This document shows positions 33,201-45,200 of a stretch of DNA of 54,122 bases, one piece after another (the first letter of the stretch is position 1; every line of letters begins with the position of its first letter). Position numbers and translations under genes: made by a program. The notes under the pieces were generated by a model. It did no database searches and was not told the DNA's origin. It saw only the letters and a list, made by a program, of their open reading frames with translations. This DNA is from Pelagophyceae sp. CCMP2097. Taxonomy: Eukaryota; Sar; Pelagophyceae. Location of the stretch: assembly GCA_026770575.1 (NCBI GenBank), contig MU657264.1, positions 81,483-135,604 of the forward strand. Reading direction: 5' to 3'.

Positions 33201-36200
33201 CGACGGCCCCGTGTCAACGGCCCCGTGTCAACGGCCCCTTGTCAACGGCCCCCTTGTCAACGGCCCCCGTGTCGACGGCCCCCTTGTCGACGGCCCCGAT
33301 GGCAACGGCCCCGATGGCAACGGCCCCCGTGTCGACGGCCCCCTTGTCGACGGCCCCCTTGTCGACGGCCCCCTTGTCGACGGCCCTGATGGCAACGGCC
33401 CCGATGGCAAGGTCCCAAGAAGACGGCTCCGATCGAATGCGGCCTCCCGCGGACCGAGAAACGCGGTCCGAGAGGCGGCCGTTGAGGACGTTGGAGAAAG
33501 GGCCCTTGAGGACGTTGGAGAAAGGGCCCTTGAGGACCTTTCGGCTGTCTCTCGCAACTTGGTCTGCACAGCCTCGACAATGCCTCCCGAGGGCCTCAAA
33601 GAGGGGGTCCTTTTCTCCCTTTGCGAGCCTCTCCAACGGTCCTCTCTCAAACGTCCACGACGCGGCAGAGGGGGCGGTCTCAAAGAGGTGCTTATTGGAC
33701 GGCCTTTCCGAGGGGGTCCTTCGGGCCGGTTCCTCGACGGTCCCGAAGGCCCCTCGAAGCGGTGGCCTCCCGCGGACCGGGCGGCGAACGGGATTTGGGC
33801 CTGGGGCGGGACCCTTGCAAGAAGGCCCCTCGACGGCATTTTTCGAGAGAAAGAACACTCCGGCTCCAAAGAAGCGGCTCCTCAGCGGCTCCTTGACGCG
33901 GCCCCAAGGAGACATGCTCCGACAAGACGCGGCCCCAAAGAGATGCGACATTCCCGAGAAGAGGCTCCGAGAATCGAGGGCCCTCGAAATGGGCCCCGAC
34001 GAGAATGCGAACGATCGAGTGGCTCCATCTCCACGGCCTTTTGGGCGGCGCCTCGAAGCAGCCCCTCGAAACGGCCCCTCTGGACGGTCCCCTGGAACGG
34101 GTCCTTCCGACGGACCCGAGGCAACCTCAAGAGCGAGTTGATGGAAAAGGCCCTAACCCGAACCCTAACCTCTCAAGACTGGGTTTTTTTCGAAACGGGG
34201 CCCGTCCACCGCACCCTCGTCGGACGGGAACGTTGTCAAAGGGTCGCGGGACGTGGTCAAAGTGTGGCGTCGTCTGATGCGGGCCTCTTCAACGGACCTC
34301 GCAAGGGCCACCGGCCCTCGTCCTGGGCTCGCCACGGGGATCGTGTCACGGGCGCTTTGTCACGGGGCCAAACGTCGAACGGGCCTTTAAAGGGACCGTG
34401 CCACGGCAAACGAGTTGATTTTGCCACGGCGCGCTTTGTCACACCTTACCACGGGGCCCCCTCAGAGAGACGTCGCCAAAGGGACCTCGCGACGGGGGCC
34501 TCGCGACGGGGGCCTCGCGACGGGGGCCCAAGTCAAAGGGACCTCGCGACGGGGGCGTCGCGTCAAGGAAACGTGCGAGGGAAACGAGCGTTGGAATCGT
34601 GTCGAAAAGAGCTTTGTCATTGTACAATGCCACTGGGATCTTCCTTGTCGGGGCGACGTTGCCACAGGGACGTTGCCACTCTGACCGTTGCCACTGGGAC
34701 GTTGCCACAGGGACCGTTGCCACTCGGGCACCGGCCCCAAGCTCCAGGGACGTCTGGAACTCGAGTCTTGAAAAGCAGTGTTTTGAGGGTCAAAATCGAA
34801 TGGAAACGGACCGTGTCCAAGGGGCCCTTGTCACTGAGACGTCGTCAAACTCACGCGCACCCGAATCCAACAAACGCGAATTCGAGGGACAAGAGTGCCC
34901 TTGAAAAGAGGCTGGCGGAAAACCGCGGCTTTGAATAGGTCCACACGCCCGACGGCTCGCCCTGCGGTTTGCTCTCGCATCTCACGGCAAAGGTGCGGGG
35001 GCCATCGGAGAGAGACCGTCGAGAATTCGCCGCCCGACTGTTGCAAACATCCTAGGTCAAAATCGTCTGTCATCAAGCCCAAGCGCCCAACTTGAAACCC
35101 GCGGACCTGGCGGCCAAGCTCGTCGAGGTGCTCGTCTCGCTCGGCGTGTCGCCGCGCGATGGCGGCGTCGATGCCGATGAGACGTTTGGCACGGAAGATG
35201 CCCGTCACAACGCGGCGGCGCCATGGCGGGGGGAGGCTGAGCCGCCAAAGTGGGATCCAGGCAGACTCGCCCAGATACGGGAGTGAGAACAGGCCAAACT
35301 TGCCCCGGTCCTTAAAAAGCCGTTGGGGGTCCTTGACGAGCCGTTGAGGGCCCGGAGTTGAAAAGGCGGCATACATCCCTTGTCAAGTGGCCCTGGCAGG
35401 GTCCCTTGTTACGGGCCCTCTGTCCGGGACGGCCACTATTCGCATGCGCTCCCCGTCGTAAACGGCCCTCTATTCCACGCTTGCGGGTTCCAAAATGCCT
35501 TGTGGAGGGCTCTGAAGCGCGGGCATAGGGCAACCCCGACGAGAATGGCATCGAGTAACAAGGCACGAGTCTCCCTTGTTTCCTGAACCTTTTGGGAGGC
35601 CCTGTCTTACGGGCGACGGCGCCTCGAAAAGGGCCCTCGCGCAGCTGACTCGTTGCACTATCTACGGCCCAAAGGACGGACCCCTTGCCACGGCGTCGCT
35701 TGTTGAGGCCTGCCATGCGGGTCTTTGCACGGGTCCGTTGAAGGCCCCGTCTCAAAGTCCGTTGAAGGCCCCGTCTCAAAGGCATCTCTTGCGGAGGGCC
35801 CCTGAAAAGTCTCCCGGCAAAGCCTCGGACGGGCATTGGGTTTCAAAGGGACGAATCCCCTCGGGGGCCAGACCAGGGAGGACAGGTTTCCTTTGAAAAG
35901 CCGTCGCACTTTTGCCAAAGAAACTTCTTGGTACGGCCCCGGGCCTCTTTCAAGAAGAAGTTGCCTCGAAGCACCGTCTCGCATAAAGGCCTCAAAGGGT
36001 CCTCGGGAATGCCCCTTTCTGCAACGGCTCGAGGCAAAACCCTCGAGGCAAAACCCTCGAGGCAAAACCCTCGAGCCGAGGCCCTCGAGTTAATACCTGG
36101 AGACGATGGTCCTCGCTCCGGCGCCCAAAGCAAGGAGGCCAACAAGGAGGCCAACAAGGAGGCCCCAAAGTCAGGCACTTAGCACAATCGAACAAGGCCC

Positions 36201-39200
36201 CTCTCTTCAACGGAGAGTCGTGGGTCCGTTGAAGCACGGTCCCTTGCAAAGGTCGCTCGAAAAGGGCCCTCTGCGCGCGAGGCCCCAAGACGCCGTCTGG
36301 AGACTACTGGTCGTACGGGCCACGATGCCCTGAATTCGCCGAGCCGCAGAGCCTGTCCGGGGTGGATCCCAGACAGCATTCGCGTGGCCCCTTTTCGGCG
36401 GCTGGCGGTGTTCCCCTGCGACCGCCAGAGGAGCCTCTGTAGAGCGTGGACCGTTGAAGCGCGAACCCAAAGGCCCTCGGGGGACCGACGCAGCGCACGT
36501 TGACCCCAGACGTCACGCCCCAGAGGCGTGCCTCGGACCGGGCCGTCGCTATTACCGGCGTGTCGGACAACTCGCAGATCGCCTTGCCGCAGACGGTTCA
36601 AACGCGCCCTCGCAGATTGCCTCTTCGCCCCTTGAATTGCCCCTTGACATGCCCCTTGACATGCTCGCGCATCCCGCGCACCCGCAAGCACCAAGGCCGC
36701 ACGATAGGTGCCACGCCGGCTATGTGGCCTTGGGCCAAGCCAAGCACGCCGGGGCGCCGCGCCACGGCGCCGACGCGGAAGCGCTGCCTGTGATGCTCGA
36801 CGGCGCCGTAGTTGGGTGCGTTTTTGAAAACACGCAAAACACCGATTTTATAAACCAACAAGGTACGCCTCGGACGCCGTCTGCGCCGCCGCCGTCGCCG
36901 TCCTCCGCCACCTGAAGACGCGCCTGGTATTCGGCTTTGAAATCGACGCCACGCTGGAGGTCCGTTTGGGCGAAGCGGGTGCCGTTGAAAAAAGCGGGGC
37001 CGATTGGGCCCTTTTCGTTCGAGCCCAGTCAAAGGTGCTGTCCGACGAGGCCCGTCTCTCAGGTGGCTCACGTGCGCCCTGGCTCGGCGCACGACCCGGC
37101 GGCGCCGGCGGCCGGCTTGTTCCTCTTCTCGCAACCGTCGCGTTTCTTGAGGCCCGTGGTGCAATGCGCGCGCGTGCCCAGACTGGTGAGCGCGGCTTGC
37201 CACAGTGAGCAAATGACCAAATCTGCAAAAAGTTTGAGCAAATAAACGTCCCGGAGAAGGTCCGTTGACGGGCGACGGTCCCGGGGACGGTCCGTCGACA
37301 GTCTATCGACAGTCTATCGACGGCCCCGGAAATGGTATCGGGCCATCGTCGGTCCGTGGATGGTCCCGGAGACGGCTCCAGAGACGGCTCCAGAGACGGA
37401 TCGAGAGGAGGCGCCACCCTGACGTCGTGCCGTCCAAAAGACCCGCTTTGCGGGTCCAGGGCCGGAGAACGGCGGCCTCTGTAAAAGTCCCGGAGAAGGG
37501 CTCTGCGGCCGGGGGGCGGTTCAGAGAGGGGCCCGGAGACGGGCCCGGAGACGGTCAACTGGCGTTCTATTGGCGTTTCCGGAGACAGGCCACGGTCTGC
37601 CCGTTGGAGGGCCCCATTCAACGGCCCCGGAAGCGGCCCGGAGACAGCCCGGAAGCGGTCCTTGTAGAGGCCCCAAACGTCGGCTCGAGGCCGACGTTTG
37701 AGCAAGATTGAAAATGATCCATCTTTTTAGGAACTCATCGGCTCCTTTGAGCAGACGACGTTGCAAGTCGCCGTGACCGCGGAAGCCACGGGCGCCTCGC
37801 TCGGCGCCCCGTCCACGCACGCCGAAGTCGACGCGGTCGGCATGCTGTCCATCTTGGCCTCTCTCACTCCCTTTTCCGACTACAACCAGTCGCCCCGAAA
37901 CATGTACCAGTGCCAAATGGGCAAGCAGACGATGGGGTGCGTCTCCCGACGGCGCGGGTTCGAATTTGAAAAGAAATGAACCCCCCGCGCCGTTAGGTCG
38001 CCGGCGCACGGCCTGGTGCACCGGTGCGACAATAAGATGTACCGCATTCTGTTCCCGCAGACGCCCATCGTCCGGACGGGAGCGTACGACTCGTTTGGGT
38101 TCGACGAGTACCCGCAGGTGCGGCTTGGACCTTGTATTTGGTACTCTGAAAATACAGCGCTTGCCTCTCAAAGAGCCCCCGCTCGCCTTAGGGCTGCAAT
38201 GCGGTCGTGGCGGTCATCTCCTACACGGGCTACGACATGGAGGTCCGTCGGGGATGCAAGCTTTGGAACTCGCGTGGCGCCATCGCCGTTGAAATTTCAA
38301 AAGTCGCCCAACAGGACGCGATGATCATCAAGAAGTCGTCGTACGAGCGCGGCTTTGGGCACGGGGTGGTCTACAAGACGCACATCGTCGACATCGACGA
38401 GGTCCGTCGGAGTTTTTGGAGTTTTTTCATTTTTTTTTCATTTTTTTTTCATTTTTTTCGTCGGAGTTTTTTTCATTTTTTCATTTTTTCATTTTTTTCG
38501 ATTTTTTCATCTCCACGACGGGGCTTGCGAGGGGAAGAGAGGGCCCCCCGAAACGGCGAAAAATGCGGTTTCGAGAGAGTCGCTCGAGATGGTGCCTTTC
38601 GAGAGTGCGCCGTTCCAAATCCTTCGAGAGTCGAGGCCCCTCGAGAGTCGAGGCCCCTCGAGTCCAGGCCTGTCTTTGCGCTTCCCGGACGGTCCCGAGT
38701 GGGTCTCGCCAGGCGGCTCTGATTCGCCGGCCCGCTCCCTCGCCGGTCCCTCAAAGGGCTCCGATTGACGGCCCCTCGGCGGCCCAAAGGGGCGTTGAAA
38801 TGGGCAAAGTCTATGGAGACGGCATCGAGACGGCATTGAGACGGCATTACGGAAAGGGCCGTCTGGAATGCGGCCAAGGCGGCGGTCCTCGAGGTCCACG
38901 GGCCCGTCTGGAAGGTTTTTCGAGACAGTTTCGAGAACAAAGTGCCGAGGGGACGGTGCCAAGAAGACGCCTGGGCAGCTCCGAGAAGTTCTCAAGGCGG
39001 GTCCGAAGAGGCTTTCTGAACGGCGGCCTCGAGAAGGCCGCTGGACTCGATGGGCGCGCGCCCCGATGCCGGTGGACTCCTCTGCGAGGTCCTTGGAAAC
39101 GGCCCTTTGAAAACGGCGGCCGAGGGGCATTTGCGGCAAATCAGGCCGTTGCAAGGGTCGAAAACGGTGACTCTTCAAAAGTCCAATCGGCCCCCGAGGC

Positions 39201-42200
39201 GGGTCCAAGAGGCCCGTTTCTTGGACCAGGGAAGCGGTTCGGGCGGCGGCCAGGAGGGGCCCTTTTTGCGACGGCCACCAGGCCCGCATTTTCAAAGGGC
39301 CAAAGCAAGACGGGCCCAAGAAGCATCTTTCAGAAGGGGCCTCTCGAGTGTGCCGATGAACGAGGTCCCATTTCGACCGCTCCAGGGTCCTTGCCGGGGG
39401 TCCGAAGCCAAGGTCCCGAACGGAAGCCCTTGCCGCGAAGCTTCAAAAGTCGCTCGAAAGAGTTTCGTCGCCCCCCGCTCCAGGGTCCCTTCTCGACGGT
39501 CTTGAGCCCCCGCCGTTCTCGAGGGTCCGCGCGAGAGACGGCCCCTTCTGGAGGGCCCCTCGAAACGGCACACCAATCGAAACGGCCCTCGAAACGGCAC
39601 ACCAATCGAAACGGCCCTCGAAACGGCACACACATCGAAACGGCCCTCGTCTGCCTTTGGCACTTGGTCAATCTTCGCCGATTTGGGGCGGTTCCGAGCA
39701 AGTCCGTGTTTTCCGACGGCGCTCCGCTGGAATGCGGCACCGGCCTTGATACGGTCCTTGAAACGAGCCTCCATCTCTTTGAGGGTATCTTCTGGACCGC
39801 CCAGGAAAAGTCGCCGATCACCTTTGGGCGGCCCCATTGCCGTCCTTGAAATGGGCCCCTTCTTGAGACGCACCCGCCCGTCGATCTTTGGCGGCCTCTT
39901 CTTGGCAGCTGGGCCTCTTCTTGGCCGGCCCGGAATGCGACGTCAAGAAACGGCGGCTCCTCGAAACGGCGGCCCCTGAAACGCGGAAAATGGCAAATCG
40001 AGACTCGCTGAAAACACGGAAAATGGCAAATCGAGACTCGGCCCCGAGGAGACGGGCCCCTCGAGGCGGCCGATTCTCGCTGAGTCGATGCGGCGAGTCG
40101 GTGCGGAGGCGGCCAAACGGACAAACGAAAAGGCCCCTCTTGTGAAAACGTGTGCATTTATTTTAAAAAGCAGAGCCCACCCTCGGGAAACCCCCCGTCT
40201 AGGAAAAGACGCGGCGCGGCAAGCACGCCGACGGCCGCGCGATTGCCTCGCTGCGCTTCGCCAGGACGGCGCGCGGCGCGGGCGCGGCGGGGGCGTCGGA
40301 CGAGGCGCTGAAGAACATTGGTGACGACGGTGGGTTTCCGTTCATATTGGTCTTCTCTTTCGTCATACTCTTTCGTATGAACATCCGGCCACCCGCAGGC
40401 CTGCCGGAGGTCGGGTCCTTCATCTCGCCGGGCGAGCCGCTCTGGTGCGTTGCTCGGAGCGGCGACTTGCATGGGTTTTATGACGTCCCCTTGATGGATT
40501 TCATGAAATCCCCCTGATGGTCTTACCCCCGCTAGGTCGGCCGTGGACGACGCTCACGGCGACCTCATCGTCGGCCTCCTCAAAGACACAGAGCCGGCCT
40601 ACGTCCAGACGGTGCGCCTCGTCGGGTGAGTCTTAGCACCTTGCTGCGCTTCTCGGCGCTTCTGGCGCCGCCGGCCTTTGTCTCCGGGCCGGTGTGCGCG
40701 CCGTGGACTCTGCGGGCTTAGTCTCATGGGCCGCCCCTTCCTTTTGGAGCTGACGGGAGCTGGGGCGGTGTATTCGGATCGGGGTGCCAAAGCGTCGCGC
40801 CTTCGAGGCAGGCCCAAAGAACCAGGCCTTTGAGGCTTGTCGAGGCGGGCCCAAAGAGCGACGGCCCTCGAAGAGACGGCCCCTCGCAAGGTCCTTTGGA
40901 GGCCCGTCGGTCGAAACGGGCCCAAAGACTCGGAGGCGGCCCCTCTCTCACAAAGGATCGGCGGGCCCTCTCGGCCCTCATGGATACAGCGGTCGTTTGA
41001 GGCGGGCTATTGAGAGGCGGGTCCTCGAGACGGCCCCTCAACTGCCCCTTTGGACAAGGCCTCTCTATGCGGGCCCTCGAGACGAGCCAGTGAGACGACG
41101 CGCCAGTGAGACGAGCCAGTGAGACGAGCCCTCGAGATGGGCCTTTGAGACGGGCCTCTCACGAGGCGGTCTTTGAGAGGCGGTCTTTCTCTCAAGCGGA
41201 TCGAGGGGCCCTCTCTCCTGCCGCTCTGAACGGCCCCTCTCTCCGGCCCCTCGCGGTCCTTCTGCAGCCCCTGTCGTCCACGGCCGCTCCGACGGACCCT
41301 TGAGACGGCCCCTCTCCAAGGACGGGCCCTCGCAAAGGGTTGATGAGACGGACAGCCCCTCGAGCAGGATCTTGATGGTTTCTCGGAAAGCTTCGCACCC
41401 TCTTGGCGGACCCCTCGAGACGGGCCCTCGGGAGACGGGATCCAAGCAGACGGCCCCGAGAGACGGGCTCTCGAGACGGGGCCGGGCAAGCGACCGCCGA
41501 AGAGGCCTTACAGAGGCCCGCTCGGAGAGCTTTTTAAGGGCCCTTGAAAGAGGCCTCGCAAGTGACCGCCAAAGAGGCCTTGCAGAGGCCCGCTCGGAGA
41601 GCTGTTCAATTTGTGCCGCACCCTCGGGTCGCGGGTTTGTCGAGCGACCATCGGGTCCGGGTTTGGGCCACGGCCAAACCCACTCAAAGACGGGTCTGCC
41701 AAAACGCGCACACACGTCAAACCCGACGCGTGGGTTGAAGGGCGAACCCGCCGCTGCTCCTATCTCCGGCTCCTCGAAACGGCGTCTCGAGGCGGCGTCT
41801 CGAGACGACGCTGGAGGCGGCCACTCGAAACGGCGCCTTGGGACGGCGCTCCGAGAAGGCCCCCCGAGACGACCCCTTTCGACGGCCATTCGAAACGGCC
41901 CCTCGAAATGGCGCCTCGAGGAGGCTCTCTCCGGCCCCTCGAGACGGCCCCTGGAGACGGCCATTCGAAAAGGCCCCTCGAGGAGGCTTCTCGAGACGGC
42001 CCCTCGAGATGGCCCTTTGGATGGCCATTCGAAACGGCGCCGTTTCGACGGCCCGAAAGACTCGGACGGCCTCTCGGATGGTCGCTTGGGCGATGACTTG
42101 TTCCTTTGGACAGTTGCTTGAATTGTCCCTCGAAGGGCCCCATGTGCGCTTAGATCAGGAGCTTCAAACGGTGTATTCGGGTTGCTCAATTTGTGCTGAA

Positions 42201-45200
42201 CCCTCGGGTGGCGGGTTTGTCGAACGATCAAACCCGTCTTCGAAGGGTTCGGGTTGGGGCCACGGCCAGACCCGCGGGTTTGCTCGTCGACGCACGCAAC
42301 AGTTCGGGTCGGGTCGACCCGTACTTTAAAGCCCCTTTCCGGAGAGCCACCGTCCCGCGGCGTCGATGTCGCCCGCGACCGCGCGGTCCGAGTTTCAATG
42401 TATGATTCACACGACAATTGCACACTATTAGAAAGCCGAGCGGAGAAACCCCGGTTCGATCCTGGATGGTTCGGCCTTGCAGGGCGCGATGCCGGCGCCT
42501 GCCAGAACCCGCGGTTTGTCGGGGACCCGCGGGTTTGCCACCCGGCGCGCCCGCGCGGGTTCGGGTTTGTACCCGCGGGTCGACGGGTCGTCCAAAACGC
42601 GCAAACCCGGCAAACCCGACCCGCGGGTTTCGGGTAAACCCGGACCCGTTTAAAAAGGCCCCGCAAGCGACGGCGCAAGTGGCCGCGAAAGAGGCCTTGC
42701 AGGGGCCCGTCCGGAGGGCTCTTCAAGGGCATCTGAGAAGAGGCCTCGTAAGTGATCGCGCAGAGGCCGGGCGAGTGGCCGCGAAAGAGGCCTCGCAGGG
42801 GCCCGCACTGTCGAAGATGCGGTGGCGGCGGTGTTTTCGGGTTTTCAATTTGTGCAGCACCCTCTGGTGGTGGGTTTGGCAAACGCCCGAGCCCGTCTTC
42901 GAAGGGTCTTGAGGGGCGAACTCGAAGGTCGGGGCCTCGCCTGGCATACCAAGTTGCCTGGCATACGGGGCCTCGTTTCCGAAAGGCTCCGCACGGACCT
43001 CGACGATGTACGGGCCTCGCAGGGTCGAAGAGGGGTCGGCGCCCTTTTGGCCGTTTGAAGAACCGGAGACGGGCCTCTCCGGTCCGGGACGGACCCTCCC
43101 CGGCAGCGGGGTTTCGGGCCGTTTTTTCCCACCGGGGTGTGGACCTCCGGGTCCTTTTGGAGGGCGGAGTCGGCTCACTGGCCGTCCGATTCGGCCATCC
43201 GGGGGCGTTTGAAACGGCCCTTGTCCGTGTGGATACTACGGTCCTTGGAGAGGGCCGAGGACGAGCGTCCTGTGGAGACCTTCCAAAGGGGTCGTCGATG
43301 GGAAATGGAAGGGCCCTTTCGACGTGCCTTGAGAGGCGGCCGACGCCGTCTCCGGGGCGGTCGCTTTAGTCTGGCCCGTCTACGTCGACGCGCTCCGAAT
43401 CCTCCAAAGGGTCCTGGAGACGGTCCAGAACCGGAGACGGCCCTGGGTTTTCTCGCTGGGTTTTCTCTCTGGGCCCTTTCTGGACAAACCTCTCCGCAGC
43501 CGGGGCACTGTCCCGACACGCCGGTCCTCCGCCTTGATAGATTCTTCCTTTTCGCGGAGCATTTTCTTCTTCAGGTGCGGCCAGCAGTCGCTCAGCCGCA
43601 AGGCCGTCATCACGTTGCGGTACCCGCGCAACCCCGTCATCGGCGACAAGTTCAGCTCGCGGCACGGCCAAAAAGGCGTCTTGAGCATCTTATGGCCAGA
43701 GTGAGCGGCCCCTTGAGCGGCCGCGCGTGGATTGCGGCACCAGGGGCCTGCGCCAAACGGCCCCCACGCTCCACGTAGGTGCGACATGCCCTTTACCGAG
43801 TCTGGCATCTCGCCCGACGTGATCATCAACCCGCACGCCTTCCCGTGAGCGCCCTTTCTTGAAAACTTTTGAAAAACAACCTCGCCCTGGAAAACATGCA
43901 CACTTTTGAAAAACAACCTTGCCGGGCATGGCCGCAGGTCGCGCATGACCATCGGCATGTTGCTCGAGTCCATGGCGGGCAAGTCGGGCGCGCTGCACGG
44001 CGCGCCGAAGCACGACGGCACCCCCTTTGCCTTCCACGAGAAAGACAGAGCCGTGGATTACTTCGGTCCGTTTTCGTGGCCGTTTTGGATGACTTGGGTC
44101 CGTTGCCGTTTTCGAGAAGCGCTCTCCTCAGGCGAGCAGCTCCGCGCCGCGGGCTACGAGTACTTCGGCGCCGAGCCTGTGTACTCGGGCTTCTCCGGCG
44201 CTCTCCTCCAGGTCCGTGCGGTTCCGGGGCGCCTCGTAGCCATGGCAACTGGCCGTTGCGTGGAAATGCGCTTAGGTGGACATTTTTGTTGGCGTGGTGT
44301 ACTACCAGCGGCTGCGGCACATGGTGTCTGACAAGTCGCAGGCGAGTTTCGGAGAGGCCACGTCGAGAACGACGTCGAGAAACGTCGAGAATCGGACCCT
44401 CAAACCCGCGGAGAAGGCACCCTTTGAGCCCACGCACCCGTTGGCGCTCCAAAGTCGGAGGAGGCCCTTTGGACGGTCGGGCTTTGCGAATGCCCGTCCT
44501 GATGACGGTCCTCTTGACAAAGGCCCTCTTGACAAAGGCCCTCGAGAGGGGCCCTCCTGAAGCACAATGCCCTCGACGCGGGTCCCGAGAACGGGCCCAC
44601 TGCTACGTCTGGAGAGCCCCGAAATCTGAGCCCGAAAAAAGGACGGAATGTCCATCTCGTCCGAGCCCCCCGACGCAAGATTGCACGGCCCCGAGAGCAA
44701 GGCCCTCGGTACGGGCCCTTTGGACACGGTGACGGCCTTGAACCCGGTGCAAGGTCCCTTCGGACGGCCCCTTTACAAGGCCCCTTTAAAAGATCTGGAC
44801 GGCCCCTCCTCGACGTCTCTCTGCAAGGTCCCGATAGCAAGATCCCTCTGGACGATGCCGATGAACGGGCCCTGTCGAAAGGCCCGATGAACGGGCCCTC
44901 TGGACACTCGCGGCGGAGAATCCCGGCGCAAGGTCCCTCGTCGACGGCCCCTCTGGGCCACTCTGGACGGGCCCTCGTCGACAGTCCCTGGATGCACCCC
45001 GATGCAAGGTCTCGATCGAGACCGCCTCCTCTGGACAGTCAATCAGCTCCGTCCCTTTGAAATGCCCTCCGGGCGGGCCCTCGTCGAAAGGGCCCTCCTC
45101 GACGGCCCCCTCTGGAGGGGCCCTCTCCAAGGCCTCTCTCTACATGTCTCTCTCTACATGTCTCTCTCTACCTGTCTCAACGGGCCCTCTGAAATTCCCT

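Noticed and set aside
34145..34175. Interstitial telomere
   Set aside because: Only two imperfect CCCTAAC units (and two weak TTAGGG-like motifs at 48783-48840); too short to call a telomere relic.
32968..34938. A 656-residue plus-strand open frame
   Set aside because: It is the GTCGACGGCCCCCTT array plus flanks in RPA2 intron 10. A 15-nt period keeps one frame open, and composition is Pro/Arg/Gly/Ser noise with no domain.
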